Shown here: in pieces, positions 9,421 to 17,436 of the stretch
Layout: each line of letters starts with the position of its first letter
How positions within the stretch are numbered: the stretch's first letter is position 1
Assembly: GCA_028279885.1 (NCBI GenBank)
Contig: JANQMX010000004.1
Coordinates: 1 to 64,000, forward strand
Origin: Rhodovibrionaceae bacterium
GTDB taxonomy: Bacteria > Pseudomonadota > Alphaproteobacteria > Kiloniellales > DSM-21159
Direction: 5' to 3'
Length of the DNA: 64,000 bases
Translations under genes and position numbers: made by a program
The notes under the pieces: generated by a model
The model's database searches: none
Told to the model about the DNA's origin: nothing
The model's input: only the letters and a program-made list of their open reading frames with translations

Positions 9421-9776
9421 CCCTTGCCGGCACCGCGTGAGGCGCTATTGCCGGCAAAGCCTGTCGCGAAGTTCTGACAGCCGCGCGGCACCGCCAGATT
9501 TCGGTTGATGCTGACTTGGTGCTTTTTGACCCAGTAACGGGTTCCCCCAACATCGATACCGTAGCGGCCGTTTCTCTCTTCCGCGATCGGGCGACCCTTC
9601 ATATCGCCTTTGGAAACGGATGCGGCAAGCTCATTGCCATTATAGCTTGTATAGGCTTTGAGCGTCCCCCGTATGCTCCCGACGCTGCCGATTTCAGCGG
9701 AAACGGCTCCTGCGAAACCGAACAGAACGCCAGCCATCGCCAAGGATGCAACGGTTACCCCAAGCCTACGATGCAT
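9408..9776 (-). CDS. Small secreted protein, possibly SH3-like
   Basis: 122 residues from MHRRLGVTVA, with AAGGGG about ten bases upstream; the frame is open 37 codons further up but without a good start. A signal peptide ends near ...GAVSA-E (about residue 24). The mature part is short and beta-rich (GSVGSIRGTLKAYTSYNGNE, RYGIDVGGTRYWVKKHQV), which resembles a bacterial SH3 fold, with two cysteines near the C-terminus. The SH3 idea is inference. It overlaps the M48 protease start by 13 bases and follows the CHASE2 gene by 123 bases, so the three are likely one operon. It might be a cofactor, adaptor or substrate of the protease. Confidence 0.7.
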   Translation of the reverse strand: MHRRLGVTVASLAMAGVLFGFAGAVSAEIGSVGSIRGTLKAYTSYNGNELAASVSKGDMKGRPIAEERNGRYGIDVGGTRYWVKKHQVSINRNLAVPRGCQNFATGFAGNSASRGAGKGCEE

Positions 9777-9899
9777 AACCGTCAATCCCCTTAAGTTTTT
9801 CAACTCTAGGCTTTGACGATAACCGCAGCCGCTACGCGAGTCCATAGACGAAAAACGATCTAAGGCCGCGCCTGAATTCCTGCCCACCGCATACTCTGT

Positions 9900-11711
9900 C
9901 TACCGAGAGGAGAGATCCTCCTCGATGACCTGAGCGCCCTCGGCTTGCGGCATAAGGTTCCGGGCGATCTCAAGGCTGAAGGCGGCGACAAAGTTGACCG
10001 GCGCAAGATTGAGGTCGCTCCAGGCCACGAAGGTCACGGTCCCGACAAAAAAGACATACGCTGCCGTCGCTATGGCGACGATGCAAATAGAACGAAGCCA
10101 GGGATGCACTGTTTCCGGGTCTTCGGAATGGGCTCGGCCGACTACGCTCATACTTTGCCTCGGCAGGCTGCGATAACGACGCCACACTGCTTCGACCGAG
10201 TGGCGCGCCCAGCTTCCAATGAGGATACCCGCGGCGATCACGGCAATGAGCAATAGCTCCTTCATGGGGATTCCTCGCCAGTCGCGGCCTGGCCTCTTGT
10301 AGTTCTCTTCGTACGCGAGAAGGTTTGCCGCCGCCATGGCGTGGAAGTACACGGCCGGCAAAGGGGCATGGGTTGGCGGCTCGACGCGGTCCTCGACCGC
10401 CGTTACGGCAGCCCCGTAGAACACGACGCGTCCGTTCAACATATCTTGGACAGCCCTTTCCCGCTCGTCCCATTCTTCTGGGCTTTTTGTGGTCATGTCG
10501 ACGAGCGTGTGTGCGTTGACGGTCGCAAAGGGTCCGCATACCTGAAGAAGCGAGGAGGAGAGACCGGTTTGTCGCGCGTGGTGATCCACGCCCAGCAGAT
10601 TGTCTCGCATCACCCGTGCAAATCGAGCGGCAATGCTGTCGACCGCCGGCTTGCACTGAAAGAGCCCGTTGTTGCGGTAGGTGCCGCTCTTGTCCGTGAA
10701 CTCGAAATCCCGGGCAGCCCAGACAACTTCCATCATCCTTGCAGACGATAGCCCAGCTGGGTCCGTCCCAGCCAAAACAGCTTCGCCGAACGGCCACCGC
10801 GCCCAGTCACGGCAGCCTGTTGCCATGTCCCAGCCATCCTGCGTTACGAGGTAGGCAGCCAGGGCGGCCGACCAAAGAGGCGGCCCTCTCTCAACCACCA
10901 CGTCGCTTTGCCACGCTTGCTCCCGCTGAAAAAGCTCGTAAAGGCGCCCTGCCCGCGTTGAACGCCCGCCGGGGACCGAGACCAGAGCACAAGGCAAAGA
11001 CGCCTCCTCCGCGCCTACGCCTTCCGTCGTTGCCTGGGTAGCCGTGACAAAGGGCTTCAACGGGCGATGAAACTCGCCGCTGTCGGCGCGCGGCACTGCC
11101 AAAAACACGGGGATGGCCCCACCTTCCCTGGCCCACATGTCTTCCAGCATGAACCGGAGGGCGTCGTAGCTTGGGTCGCGATCGGTGCGGTCGTCGAGCA
11201 GGGCGATATCAACGACGACAGCCTTGGCGCCAAGTTCGTCGAGCGATGCGAGCACATCCGCATGCAGACTGTATCGCGCGGGCCAGAGCTCCCGTAAGCT
11301 CGTCAGGTCGTCTTCGACAACGAGGACAACGGCAAAGTCGTCCAGAACGCTTGCTCTGGCGGGATTTTCACTGGGGTTCTGTCTCTCGAACCCCGGGCCA
11401 GCGATAACGCGATAGAAGATGTTGGCGGAAACCACGTCCGTCGCCGTGGTGAACCCAAATGGGCTCCACAACGTCACGAGATAAAGGACGGCCGTTGTGG
11501 CAATCCACAGGACGGTGCTTCTGACCCAACGGCGAACCTTCTCGAAGCAGCCCGCTTCCGGTGCATGCCGCCCGTGGAACGCCCACACGATAAAGCGCGC
11601 GATGCCGTCCAAGCACCCAGCAGCGATCAATCGAAGAGAGAGAGCAAGGAGCTTCAGTCGAGCGAAGCCATTCGGCTCATAAGGACTTGGTCCGCCCGCT
11701 GTACCCCCCAT
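9900..11711 (-). CDS. CHASE2-domain membrane protein without a cytoplasmic output domain
   Basis: 603 residues. A hydrophobic N-terminal stretch (about 19-45) and a membrane helix (65-83) precede a large extracytoplasmic domain of about 90-475 with CHASE2 features: FAVVLVVEDDLTSLRELWP, LGAKAVVVDIALLDD, and the closing block GRVVFYGAAVTAVEDRV then LPAVYFHAMAAANLL. Two more helices (482-501, 541-564) follow with a basic loop between. CHASE2 normally senses a periplasmic signal for an attached cyclase, kinase or phosphatase; here no catalytic output follows. It is the first gene of the divergent-to-cobT module with a secreted small protein and an M48 protease, so it may pass its signal to the protease. 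The ATG start has only a weak ribosome site. Confidence 0.82.
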   Translation of the reverse strand: MGGTAGGPSPYEPNGFARLKLLALSLRLIAAGCLDGIARFIVWAFHGRHAPEAGCFEKVRRWVRSTVLWIATTAVLYLVTLWSPFGFTTATDVVSANIFYRVIAGPGFERQNPSENPARASVLDDFAVVLVVEDDLTSLRELWPARYSLHADVLASLDELGAKAVVVDIALLDDRTDRDPSYDALRFMLEDMWAREGGAIPVFLAVPRADSGEFHRPLKPFVTATQATTEGVGAEEASLPCALVSVPGGRSTRAGRLYELFQREQAWQSDVVVERGPPLWSAALAAYLVTQDGWDMATGCRDWARWPFGEAVLAGTDPAGLSSARMMEVVWAARDFEFTDKSGTYRNNGLFQCKPAVDSIAARFARVMRDNLLGVDHHARQTGLSSSLLQVCGPFATVNAHTLVDMTTKSPEEWDERERAVQDMLNGRVVFYGAAVTAVEDRVEPPTHAPLPAVYFHAMAAANLLAYEENYKRPGRDWRGIPMKELLLIAVIAAGILIGSWARHSVEAVWRRYRSLPRQSMSVVGRAHSEDPETVHPWLRSICIVAIATAAYVFFVGTVTFVAWSDLNLAPVNFVAAFSLEIARNLMPQAEGAQVIEEDLSSR

Positions 11712-11887
11712 ATGTCCGACCGGTTCCTAAATGCCCAGCTCCGTCTCGCCCGACTGTAAACGTTTTGGTGGTAGGACAACAGAAAAACCAGCCAAAGCTG
11801 TGAACAGACGGGCGAGCCCTGCTGGCCCGCGGTCGGGCGCCACTTCATGCTTGACCGGCAAGCCCAGAGGTCTATTGCATCTTGGCT

Positions 11888-13771
11888 ATGGATAAGGCCG
11901 AAACCCCGATCGAGCGCTTCAAGCGCGCCACCGCAGCGACGGCACGAACCATTGCCGAGCGGGAAGACCTGACGGCCAACTTCGCCGCCAGCCCGCCGGG
12001 CCTGGCCGGGAACGAGCTGCGCCTGCCCATGCCCTCGCGCAACCTGCCGCCCGATGAGGTCGCGCTGGTCCGCGGCGAGGCCGACCGCATTGCGCTGCGC
12101 CTGCGCCATCACGACGACCGCACCCACGCAACCAACCGCCCCGGCGACAGCACCGCCGGCGAGATCTTCGACACAATCGAGCAGGCACGCTGCGAAGCCA
12201 TCGGCGCCCGCAACATGACAGGCTGCGAGTTGAACCTCTTGAGTGCCTTGGAGAACCGCTGCCGCGTGCGCGGCTATCATCGCATTCAGCAGCGCGACGA
12301 GATTCCGCTGTCCGAGGTGATCGGCCTGCTTGCCCGGGAAACCCTCAGCCGCCAAGGCCTACCGCCGGCGGCCAAGCACGTGGCCGACATCTGGCGTAGC
12401 GACCTGGACCCGCAGGTGATGCAGGACCTCTCGCGGCTGACCAAGCTGGTCGACGACCAGGAGGCTTTCGCCCAGGCCGTCCGCGAGATGCTCGGCCACC
12501 TGGACCTCGATGCCAGCGTCGAGCCGGACCCGAGCCAGCAGGGTGAAGAGGAGGAGGGCGACGACAGCGCCGAGGACCAGCCGAACGACGCCCAGAGCGA
12601 AGGCGGCGAAAAGGATGCTGCCGATGCCGCCGCCATGCAGGAAGCGCAGCTCGACGAGTCCGGCGAAGGAGACGGAAGCGAGGAGCAGGGTGTCGAGGCG
12701 GAAGGCGAGCTGCGCGACGGCACGGGCGAGGAAGAGCCGGGCAATCCCGGCCAGCGCCCGGACTGGGACGCCATGCGCAACGACCGCGGCGACAGCTACC
12801 ACGTCTTCACGCAAGAGTACGACGAGGTGGTCTCGGCCGAGGAGCTTTGCGACGCCGAGGAGCTGAACCGCCTGCGCCAGATGCTGGACCAGCAGCTTGC
12901 GCACCTGCAGGGCGTGATCGGCCGCCTGGCCAACCGTTTGCAACGGCGCCTGCTGGCGCAGCAGACCCGCGCCTGGGACTTCAATCTGGAGGAAGGTCTG
13001 CTCGATACCGCGCGGCTCGCGCGGGTCATCGTCAACCCGACCCACTCCCTCTCCTACAAGATGGAGAAGGATACGGAGTTCCGCGACACGGTCGTCACCC
13101 TGCTGATCGACAACTCCGGCTCCATGCGCGGCCGCCCCATTTCCGTCGCGGCCATGAGCGCGGATATCCTGGCCCGCACCCTGGAGCGTTGCGGCGTCAA
13201 GGTCGAGGTCCTGGGCTTCACCACGCGCATGTGGAAGGGCGGGCAGTCGCGAGAGCGCTGGATCGCCGCCGGCAAGCCGGCCATCCCCGGGCGCCTCAAC
13301 GACCTGCGGCACATCATCTATAAGTCCGCCGACGCGCCTTGGCGCCGTGCCCGCAAGAACCTGGGCCTGATGCTGCGCGAAGGCATCCTGAAAGAGAACA
13401 TCGACGGCGAGGCGCTGCTTTGGGCGCACAACCGCTTGCTCGGCCGCTCGGAGCAGCGGCGCATCCTGATGGTGATCTCCGATGGCGCGCCGGTCGACGA
13501 TTCGACCCTGTCGGTCAACTCCGGCAACTACCTGGAGCGCCACCTGCGCGATGTGATCGAGTACATCGAGACCCGGTCCCCCATCCAGCTGGTGGCCATC
13601 GGCATCGGCCACGACGTCACCCGCTACTACCGCCGTGCCGTCACCATCGTCGATGCAGAACAGCTCGGCGGCACCATGATGGAAAAGCTGGCCGAGCTCT
13701 TCGAAGAAGACCTGGCCGGGCCCGGACGCGCGGCGCCCGGCGCCCGTCGCCGCCGCCGGATGCATGCCTAA
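11888..13771 (+). CDS. cobT: Cobaltochelatase subunit CobT
   Basis: 627 residues from the ATG at 11888 (a TTG two codons earlier is also possible and has a better-spaced AGAGG). CobT is the VWA-domain partner of the CobS ATPase in the aerobic cobaltochelatase. A helical N-terminal domain of about 200 residues is followed by a very acidic linker (about 215-290, runs of Glu/Asp) and a C-terminal VWA domain with the MIDAS motif DNSGS at 408-412. Its 3' end overlaps the next gene by 8 bases. It lies 176 bases from the divergent CHASE2 gene, whose module separates it from cobS. Confidence 0.95.
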   Translation: MDKAETPIERFKRATAATARTIAEREDLTANFAASPPGLAGNELRLPMPSRNLPPDEVALVRGEADRIALRLRHHDDRTHATNRPGDSTAGEIFDTIEQARCEAIGARNMTGCELNLLSALENRCRVRGYHRIQQRDEIPLSEVIGLLARETLSRQGLPPAAKHVADIWRSDLDPQVMQDLSRLTKLVDDQEAFAQAVREMLGHLDLDASVEPDPSQQGEEEEGDDSAEDQPNDAQSEGGEKDAADAAAMQEAQLDESGEGDGSEEQGVEAEGELRDGTGEEEPGNPGQRPDWDAMRNDRGDSYHVFTQEYDEVVSAEELCDAEELNRLRQMLDQQLAHLQGVIGRLANRLQRRLLAQQTRAWDFNLEEGLLDTARLARVIVNPTHSLSYKMEKDTEFRDTVVTLLIDNSGSMRGRPISVAAMSADILARTLERCGVKVEVLGFTTRMWKGGQSRERWIAAGKPAIPGRLNDLRHIIYKSADAPWRRARKNLGLMLREGILKENIDGEALLWAHNRLLGRSEQRRILMVISDGAPVDDSTLSVNSGNYLERHLRDVIEYIETRSPIQLVAIGIGHDVTRYYRRAVTIVDAEQLGGTMMEKLAELFEEDLAGPGRAAPGARRRRRMHA

Positions 13772-14774
13772 CGCGCTGCGCTGGCTTAGAGCCTGCGGTG
13801 TTGTCGGGCTCGCCCTCGCGCTGTTCGCAGCGCCCGCGGCCACGGCGGACGAGGGTGACCCCCTCGACATCCGCGTCACCCAGCGGAAGCTCAATCCCGA
13901 GGCGCCGCGGCAGGAACGGATCGAGTCCCTGGCCTGGCGTGGCGGCCTGGAGCTGACCTCACCCTCGCGCAGCTTCGGCGGCCTCTCGGGTCTCTATGTC
14001 GCGCCGGACGGCAAGGACATCGTGCTGGTGACGGACCAGGGCAACTGGCTGGCCGGCACGCTGACCTATGACGAGCGCGGCTGGCTCTCAGGCTTCGAGG
14101 ACGCCCGGCTCGGACGGCTGAAGGGCGAGGGAGGCGCGCCGATCTCCCGGCGGTTAAACCTGCAGGATGCGGAAGCCCTGGCGCGCCGCGCGGACGGCAG
14201 CTGGGTGGTGACCTTTGAACGGCTCCATCGCATCCACCAGTACCCGCCCGGACCACGACCCGACGGCGCGGCCGAAGCCTTGCCGGTGCCGGGCGACCTG
14301 CCGCCCGGCTCCAACCAGGCACTGGAAGCCATCACCGAGCTGCCGGACGGGCGGTTGATCGCCCTGCGCGAAGGGGCCGTGTCGCTGTCCGGGCCGAACG
14401 CCGTGTACCGCGGCTACATCTACGACGGGACTGCCTGGCAGCCCTTCGACTACGTTCGACCCAAGCCGACCCAGCCGACCGACATGGCGGTGGGGCCCGA
14501 CGGCCTGGTTTACGTCTCCGAGCGGCACTGGTCCCCGGTCGGCGGGCTGACCATCCGCATCGCCCGCTTCGACCCCGCCACGCTCTCCCCCGGCGCCACC
14601 ATCCAGGGAACCACGCTCGCGACCATGCGTCCGCCGCTGACCATTGACAACTTCGAGGGCATCTTCCTGCGCGAGAGCGAAAAGGGAGCCCCCTTGGTCT
14701 ATGTCGTCTCTGACGATAACTTCAGTGCCATCCAGCGGACATTGCTGGTGATGTTCGAAGTCGTGAGCGAGTGA
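13764..14774 (+). CDS. Secreted esterase-like/phytase-like beta-propeller protein
   Basis: 336 residues. A signal peptide (1-28, ending ATA-DEG) directs export. The mature protein shows repeating beta-propeller-type segments: [79 protein letters not shown]. This pattern fits the 'esterase-like activity of phytase' family, which often sits next to cobT in alphaproteobacteria. The substrate is not known. It overlaps cobT by 8 bases and the following MOSC gene is 17 bases away, so the three are likely one operon. Confidence 0.82.
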   Translation: MPNALRWLRACGVVGLALALFAAPAATADEGDPLDIRVTQRKLNPEAPRQERIESLAWRGGLELTSPSRSFGGLSGLYVAPDGKDIVLVTDQGNWLAGTLTYDERGWLSGFEDARLGRLKGEGGAPISRRLNLQDAEALARRADGSWVVTFERLHRIHQYPPGPRPDGAAEALPVPGDLPPGSNQALEAITELPDGRLIALREGAVSLSGPNAVYRGYIYDGTAWQPFDYVRPKPTQPTDMAVGPDGLVYVSERHWSPVGGLTIRIARFDPATLSPGATIQGTTLATMRPPLTIDNFEGIFLRESEKGAPLVYVVSDDNFSAIQRTLLVMFEVVSE

Positions 14775-14791
14775 GCGGGAGGAAGACGCGC

Positions 14792-15250
14792 ATGGCAAAG
14801 CTGATCGGCATCGCCTTCAAGGCCAAGAGCGAAGCCCCGATGGAGACCGCCGAGGCGGCGCGCATCGAGGTCGAGAGCGGGCTGTCCGGCGATTACAGCG
14901 GCAAGCTCTTCAAGAAGCGCCAGGTCACCGTCCTCTCGAAGGAGGCCTGGGAGGCCGCCTGCGCCGAGCTGGGCGAAAGCCTCGACTGGACCACGCGGCG
15001 AGCCAACCTTTTCGTCGAGGGCCTGCCCTCGCTCGCGAACAGCAAGGGTCAGCGCCTGCGCATCGGCGGCGCCCTCTTGGAAATCACCGAAGAGACCGAG
15101 CCCTGCTATCGCATGGATGAGGCAAGGCGCGGCTTGCGCGAGGCGCTGAGCCGCGACTGGCGCGGCGGTGTCTGCTGCCGTGTCGTCGAAAGCGGCGACG
15201 TGGCCCTGGGCGATGCGGCAGAGCTGATCGCGGCCGAAGCCGCCGCTTAG
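14792..15250 (+). CDS. MOSC domain protein
   Basis: 152 residues. MOSC domains are found in molybdenum-cofactor sulfurases and related proteins that transfer sulfur or bind metal-sulfur compounds. The characteristic order is visible: a GLSGDYSGKLFKKRQVTVLS segment, RRANLFVEGLP, RLRIGGALLEITEETEPC with the conserved cysteine, then WRGGVCCRVVESGDVALGD. The ATG at 14792 has a strong GGGAGGA site eight bases upstream and was preferred over a GTG at 14771 that overlaps the previous gene. It is a short stand-alone MOSC protein of the YiiM type; the substrate is unknown. Confidence 0.88.
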   Translation: MAKLIGIAFKAKSEAPMETAEAARIEVESGLSGDYSGKLFKKRQVTVLSKEAWEAACAELGESLDWTTRRANLFVEGLPSLANSKGQRLRIGGALLEITEETEPCYRMDEARRGLREALSRDWRGGVCCRVVESGDVALGDAAELIAAEAAA

Positions 15251-15263
15251 CCGGCTTTGTGCA

Positions 15264-15308
15264 ACCGGTTAGCTGGGTGACAGATTGGACCGGTTACATA
15301 GGTGACAG
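15264..15308. repeat. Two 20-bp direct repeats, possible IS end
   Basis: ACCGGTTA-N4-GGTGACAG occurs twice, at 15264-15283 and 15289-15308: identical eight-base blocks at each side of four variable bases, 25 bases apart. The reverse complement begins TGTCACC and resembles from memory the repeated terminal sequences seen at ends of IS481-like elements. No partner end is seen in the window, so this could be a solo end or a remnant. Confidence 0.5.
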
Positions 15309-15446
15309 TCTTCTTGCTTTGTTCGCGCGGTTGCGCGGGCCTTTTGACGGAGCGGGCGCGGCGCCTTTGAGGAGCGCAAGCGGCCGCCGACCCATTGCAC
15401 GGCGCATGGCCTCGATGGTATCGCTGCGCGTGGTGGCGGCTGCTAG
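15294..15446 (-). pseudogene. Possible protein-coding remnant before the IS-like repeat
   Basis: Directly after the TAG stop of the M19 dipeptidase gene the minus strand stays open in the same frame for about 50 codons (ATTRSDTIEAMRRAMGRR, then a Lys/Arg/Pro-rich tail) and stops with TAA inside the second 20-bp repeat. The composition resembles the basic C-terminus of a protein, perhaps of a mobile-element gene. No start codon context and no recognised family; it may be chance in GC-rich DNA. Confidence 0.25.
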
Positions 15447-16475
15447 CTATTTCCAGACCTGCCGAGCAAGTCTCAGAAAGTTCTCGCCCAGAATACCGCG
15501 GATCGACACCTCGTCGTACCCGCAGTCCAGCATGAGATCGACCAGGGCAATGACCTCATCCGGTTGTACGAAGGCGGCACGGGGGTGGGGCTTGCCATCA
15601 ATCTTCGGCCATTGCGCTGGGCTTACGTTGATCATGTTGAAGAACGGTTCGGGATTCGCCAGATAGTCGAGCGCGAGTCCAACGTGTTCCGGACCCACAA
15701 GCTGCACCATGTGGTCGATGTGCCTGAACATCGACTCCGGTCTGCCGTCCAGATCCTGCAGAAATATGCCAACGCCGTTAACGCCGACGATCCCGCCGGT
15801 GGCGGCGCAGGCCTTGATCTGGTCGTCCTTGAGATTGCGGTAGTGGGGCTGCACCGCATAGGCGCAGCAATGGGAGAAAATGAACGGCCCCTCGCAGGCC
15901 TCCAGCGCCTCCATGGAGGTGCGATATCCGCAATGGGTACCGTCCACCATCATGCCGACCCGGTTCATCTCGGCGATTACCTTCAGTCCAAGGCGGCTGA
16001 GGCCAGCGTCGGTGCGTTCGGCGCAGCCGTCACCGACGTGGTTCTTCTGATTGTAGGCCAACAGCATATGGCGCACGCCAAGACGGTAATAGACTTCCAC
16101 CATCTCCACCTTGCGCTCCAGCGGGTTAGTCTCCTGCAGGTTGAAAGTCAGGGCGAGCTTGCGGTCCCGTTTCGCCTGGACGATATCGTCGGCGGTCTCG
16201 ATCAGCACCATTTGATCGCCAGCCGCGCGGATTGCCCGGCGTACCTTCGCGATATGCGCGACGCTGCCGGCGATGGAGCCGGGAAAATCATTGACGGTGA
16301 GGGAGATGAGATCGAAGCCGGCGCGGTGGAAGCGGGAGAGCAGGGCGGTATCGGCATAGCTGGGCGACCAGGGCAGGGTCATGTCGCAGACCAACGCATC
16401 GTCAAGCAACGCCCGCGCGCGATCCGATGCCGCAGCGCGAACCTCGTCAAACAGCCCCTCGTGATAGCGTGACAT
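15447..16475 (-). CDS. M19 (renal dipeptidase-like) family protein with altered metal site
   Basis: 342 residues. Family M19 zinc dipeptidases hydrolyse dipeptides. Most of the fold is evident: HIAKVRRAIRAAGDQMVLIE, NLQETNPLERKVEMVEVYYR, MMVDGTHCGYRTSMEALE, FIFSHCCAYAVQPHYRNLKD, and HVGLALDYLANPEPF. The N-terminal zinc motif HxD (usually DGHNDLPW) is replaced by VCDMTLPW, so one histidine and one aspartate ligand are missing; activity or metal content may differ. No signal peptide. It lies next to an XRE-cupin regulator and a peptide ABC importer, which suggests use on imported peptides or amide compounds. Good ribosome site GAAGGAGGAAAAT just upstream. Confidence 0.85.
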   Translation of the reverse strand: MSRYHEGLFDEVRAAASDRARALLDDALVCDMTLPWSPSYADTALLSRFHRAGFDLISLTVNDFPGSIAGSVAHIAKVRRAIRAAGDQMVLIETADDIVQAKRDRKLALTFNLQETNPLERKVEMVEVYYRLGVRHMLLAYNQKNHVGDGCAERTDAGLSRLGLKVIAEMNRVGMMVDGTHCGYRTSMEALEACEGPFIFSHCCAYAVQPHYRNLKDDQIKACAATGGIVGVNGVGIFLQDLDGRPESMFRHIDHMVQLVGPEHVGLALDYLANPEPFFNMINVSPAQWPKIDGKPHPRAAFVQPDEVIALVDLMLDCGYDEVSIRGILGENFLRLARQVWK

Positions 16476-16514
16476 GATTTTCCTCCTTCCTGATTGTAGC
16501 TTGTGGCCGATCGT

Positions 16515-17207
16515 TCAACGCGGCTTCTCGACGGCATCCTCCGATCGATCCGAAGGTTCCGAGTCGAAGAACTGCCCTGGCGTCTGACTGAGGCCCATAC
16601 TCGCTGTGCAGACCCAGAGGACACGCGCCACCTCCGGTCCGCAGGCGATCAGCCCGTGACTCATAGAACTGTCGAAATAGCAGCTGTCGCCGACGCCGAG
16701 CCGCAAGGGCTCATAAACGTCGGTGTGAATCTCGATTGTGCCGCACAGCACATGCACGAACTCCTCACCGTCATGCCGGATGAGTGGTCCGAATTCGGTG
16801 ATCGACTGCGCCTTCAACGTGGTGATGAGGGGGATCATCTTCTTTTTCGTTAGATCCGCCGACAACATCTCGTAGCAATAGTTGGCGGTCTCGTGGCGCG
16901 TGCCGGCACCGGATTTCGTCACAGACCGCCGGCCGGTTATCAATGGGGTCTGTCGGCTGAGAAACAGCTCCGCGACATCGATCTCCAGCCCGTCGGCAAG
17001 CCGCTGGATACTGTCATAGGTCGGCGAGATCTGGCCGTTCTCGATCTTTGAGAGCGTCGACGTCGCCAAGCCTGTGCGCATGCTGAATTCCTGCAGGGTC
17101 ATGGCGGCGCGTCGACGCAGTTGGCGGAGCCGCTCGCCGAAGGCGGCTTTGTCGGCAATGCGTGCCGTGACGTCGACGGCTCGTCGCCTTGGTGGTGTGG
17201 GCCCCAT
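16515..17207 (-). CDS. XRE-family regulator with C-terminal cupin domain
   Basis: 230 residues. A helix-turn-helix domain covers about 24-80 (FGERLRQLRRRAAMTLQEFS, TGLATSTLSKIENGQISP), and the C-terminal part is a cupin (IRHDGEEFVHVLCGTIEIH, LGVGDSCYFDSSMSHGL). This domain pair is typical of PuuR/SutR-type repressors that sense small metabolites, often amino-acid or polyamine-related. It is transcribed divergently from the ABC importer and co-directionally with the M19 gene, whose start is 39 bases downstream of its stop. It most likely controls both by binding the AT-rich region at 17208-17436. Confidence 0.88.
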   Translation of the reverse strand: MGPTPPRRRAVDVTARIADKAAFGERLRQLRRRAAMTLQEFSMRTGLATSTLSKIENGQISPTYDSIQRLADGLEIDVAELFLSRQTPLITGRRSVTKSGAGTRHETANYCYEMLSADLTKKKMIPLITTLKAQSITEFGPLIRHDGEEFVHVLCGTIEIHTDVYEPLRLGVGDSCYFDSSMSHGLIACGPEVARVLWVCTASMGLSQTPGQFFDSEPSDRSEDAVEKPR

Positions 17208-17436
17208 GAGTGCCTCCTATAAATCTTTTTCGTTTTATGACTTAATTTTCTTATAGGCAAAAAAATTCTTTTCCGTATAATGAATATCTCAGACTAACTA
17301 TCCATAGGGGTTATTGCACTCAATAATACAACTAAAATAACAAACAAATTCCGTTGAGGCTTCCACCCAGGGCGCAATACCGCTGCCTTCGCGGCGATGT
17401 CCTTGTGCTTTTGGTCAAAAAGAAAAAGGAGACGCA
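17208..17436. promoter_or_regulatory. Divergent promoter region of regulator and ABC importer
   Basis: 229 unusually AT-rich bases between the divergent XRE-cupin and substrate-binding genes, with several A/T runs. A TATAAT hexamer stands at 17276-17281 for rightward transcription (upstream TTATAG at 17251-17256 is a weak -35). For leftward transcription TTGCCT (complement of 17254-17259) precedes an AT-rich -10 zone. AAGGAGA at 17426-17432 is the ribosome site of the importer's first gene. The operator itself is not evident. Confidence 0.45.

Noticed and set aside
9777-9887. Longer N-terminus for the small secreted protein of the CHASE2 module
   Set aside because: The extra 37 residues are Arg/Ser-rich without a ribosome site, and the signal peptide begins at the chosen ATG.
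15264-15308. Two spaced repeats considered as a CRISPR fragment
   Set aside because: Only two copies, spacer of five bases and no cas genes; the IS-end reading fits better.
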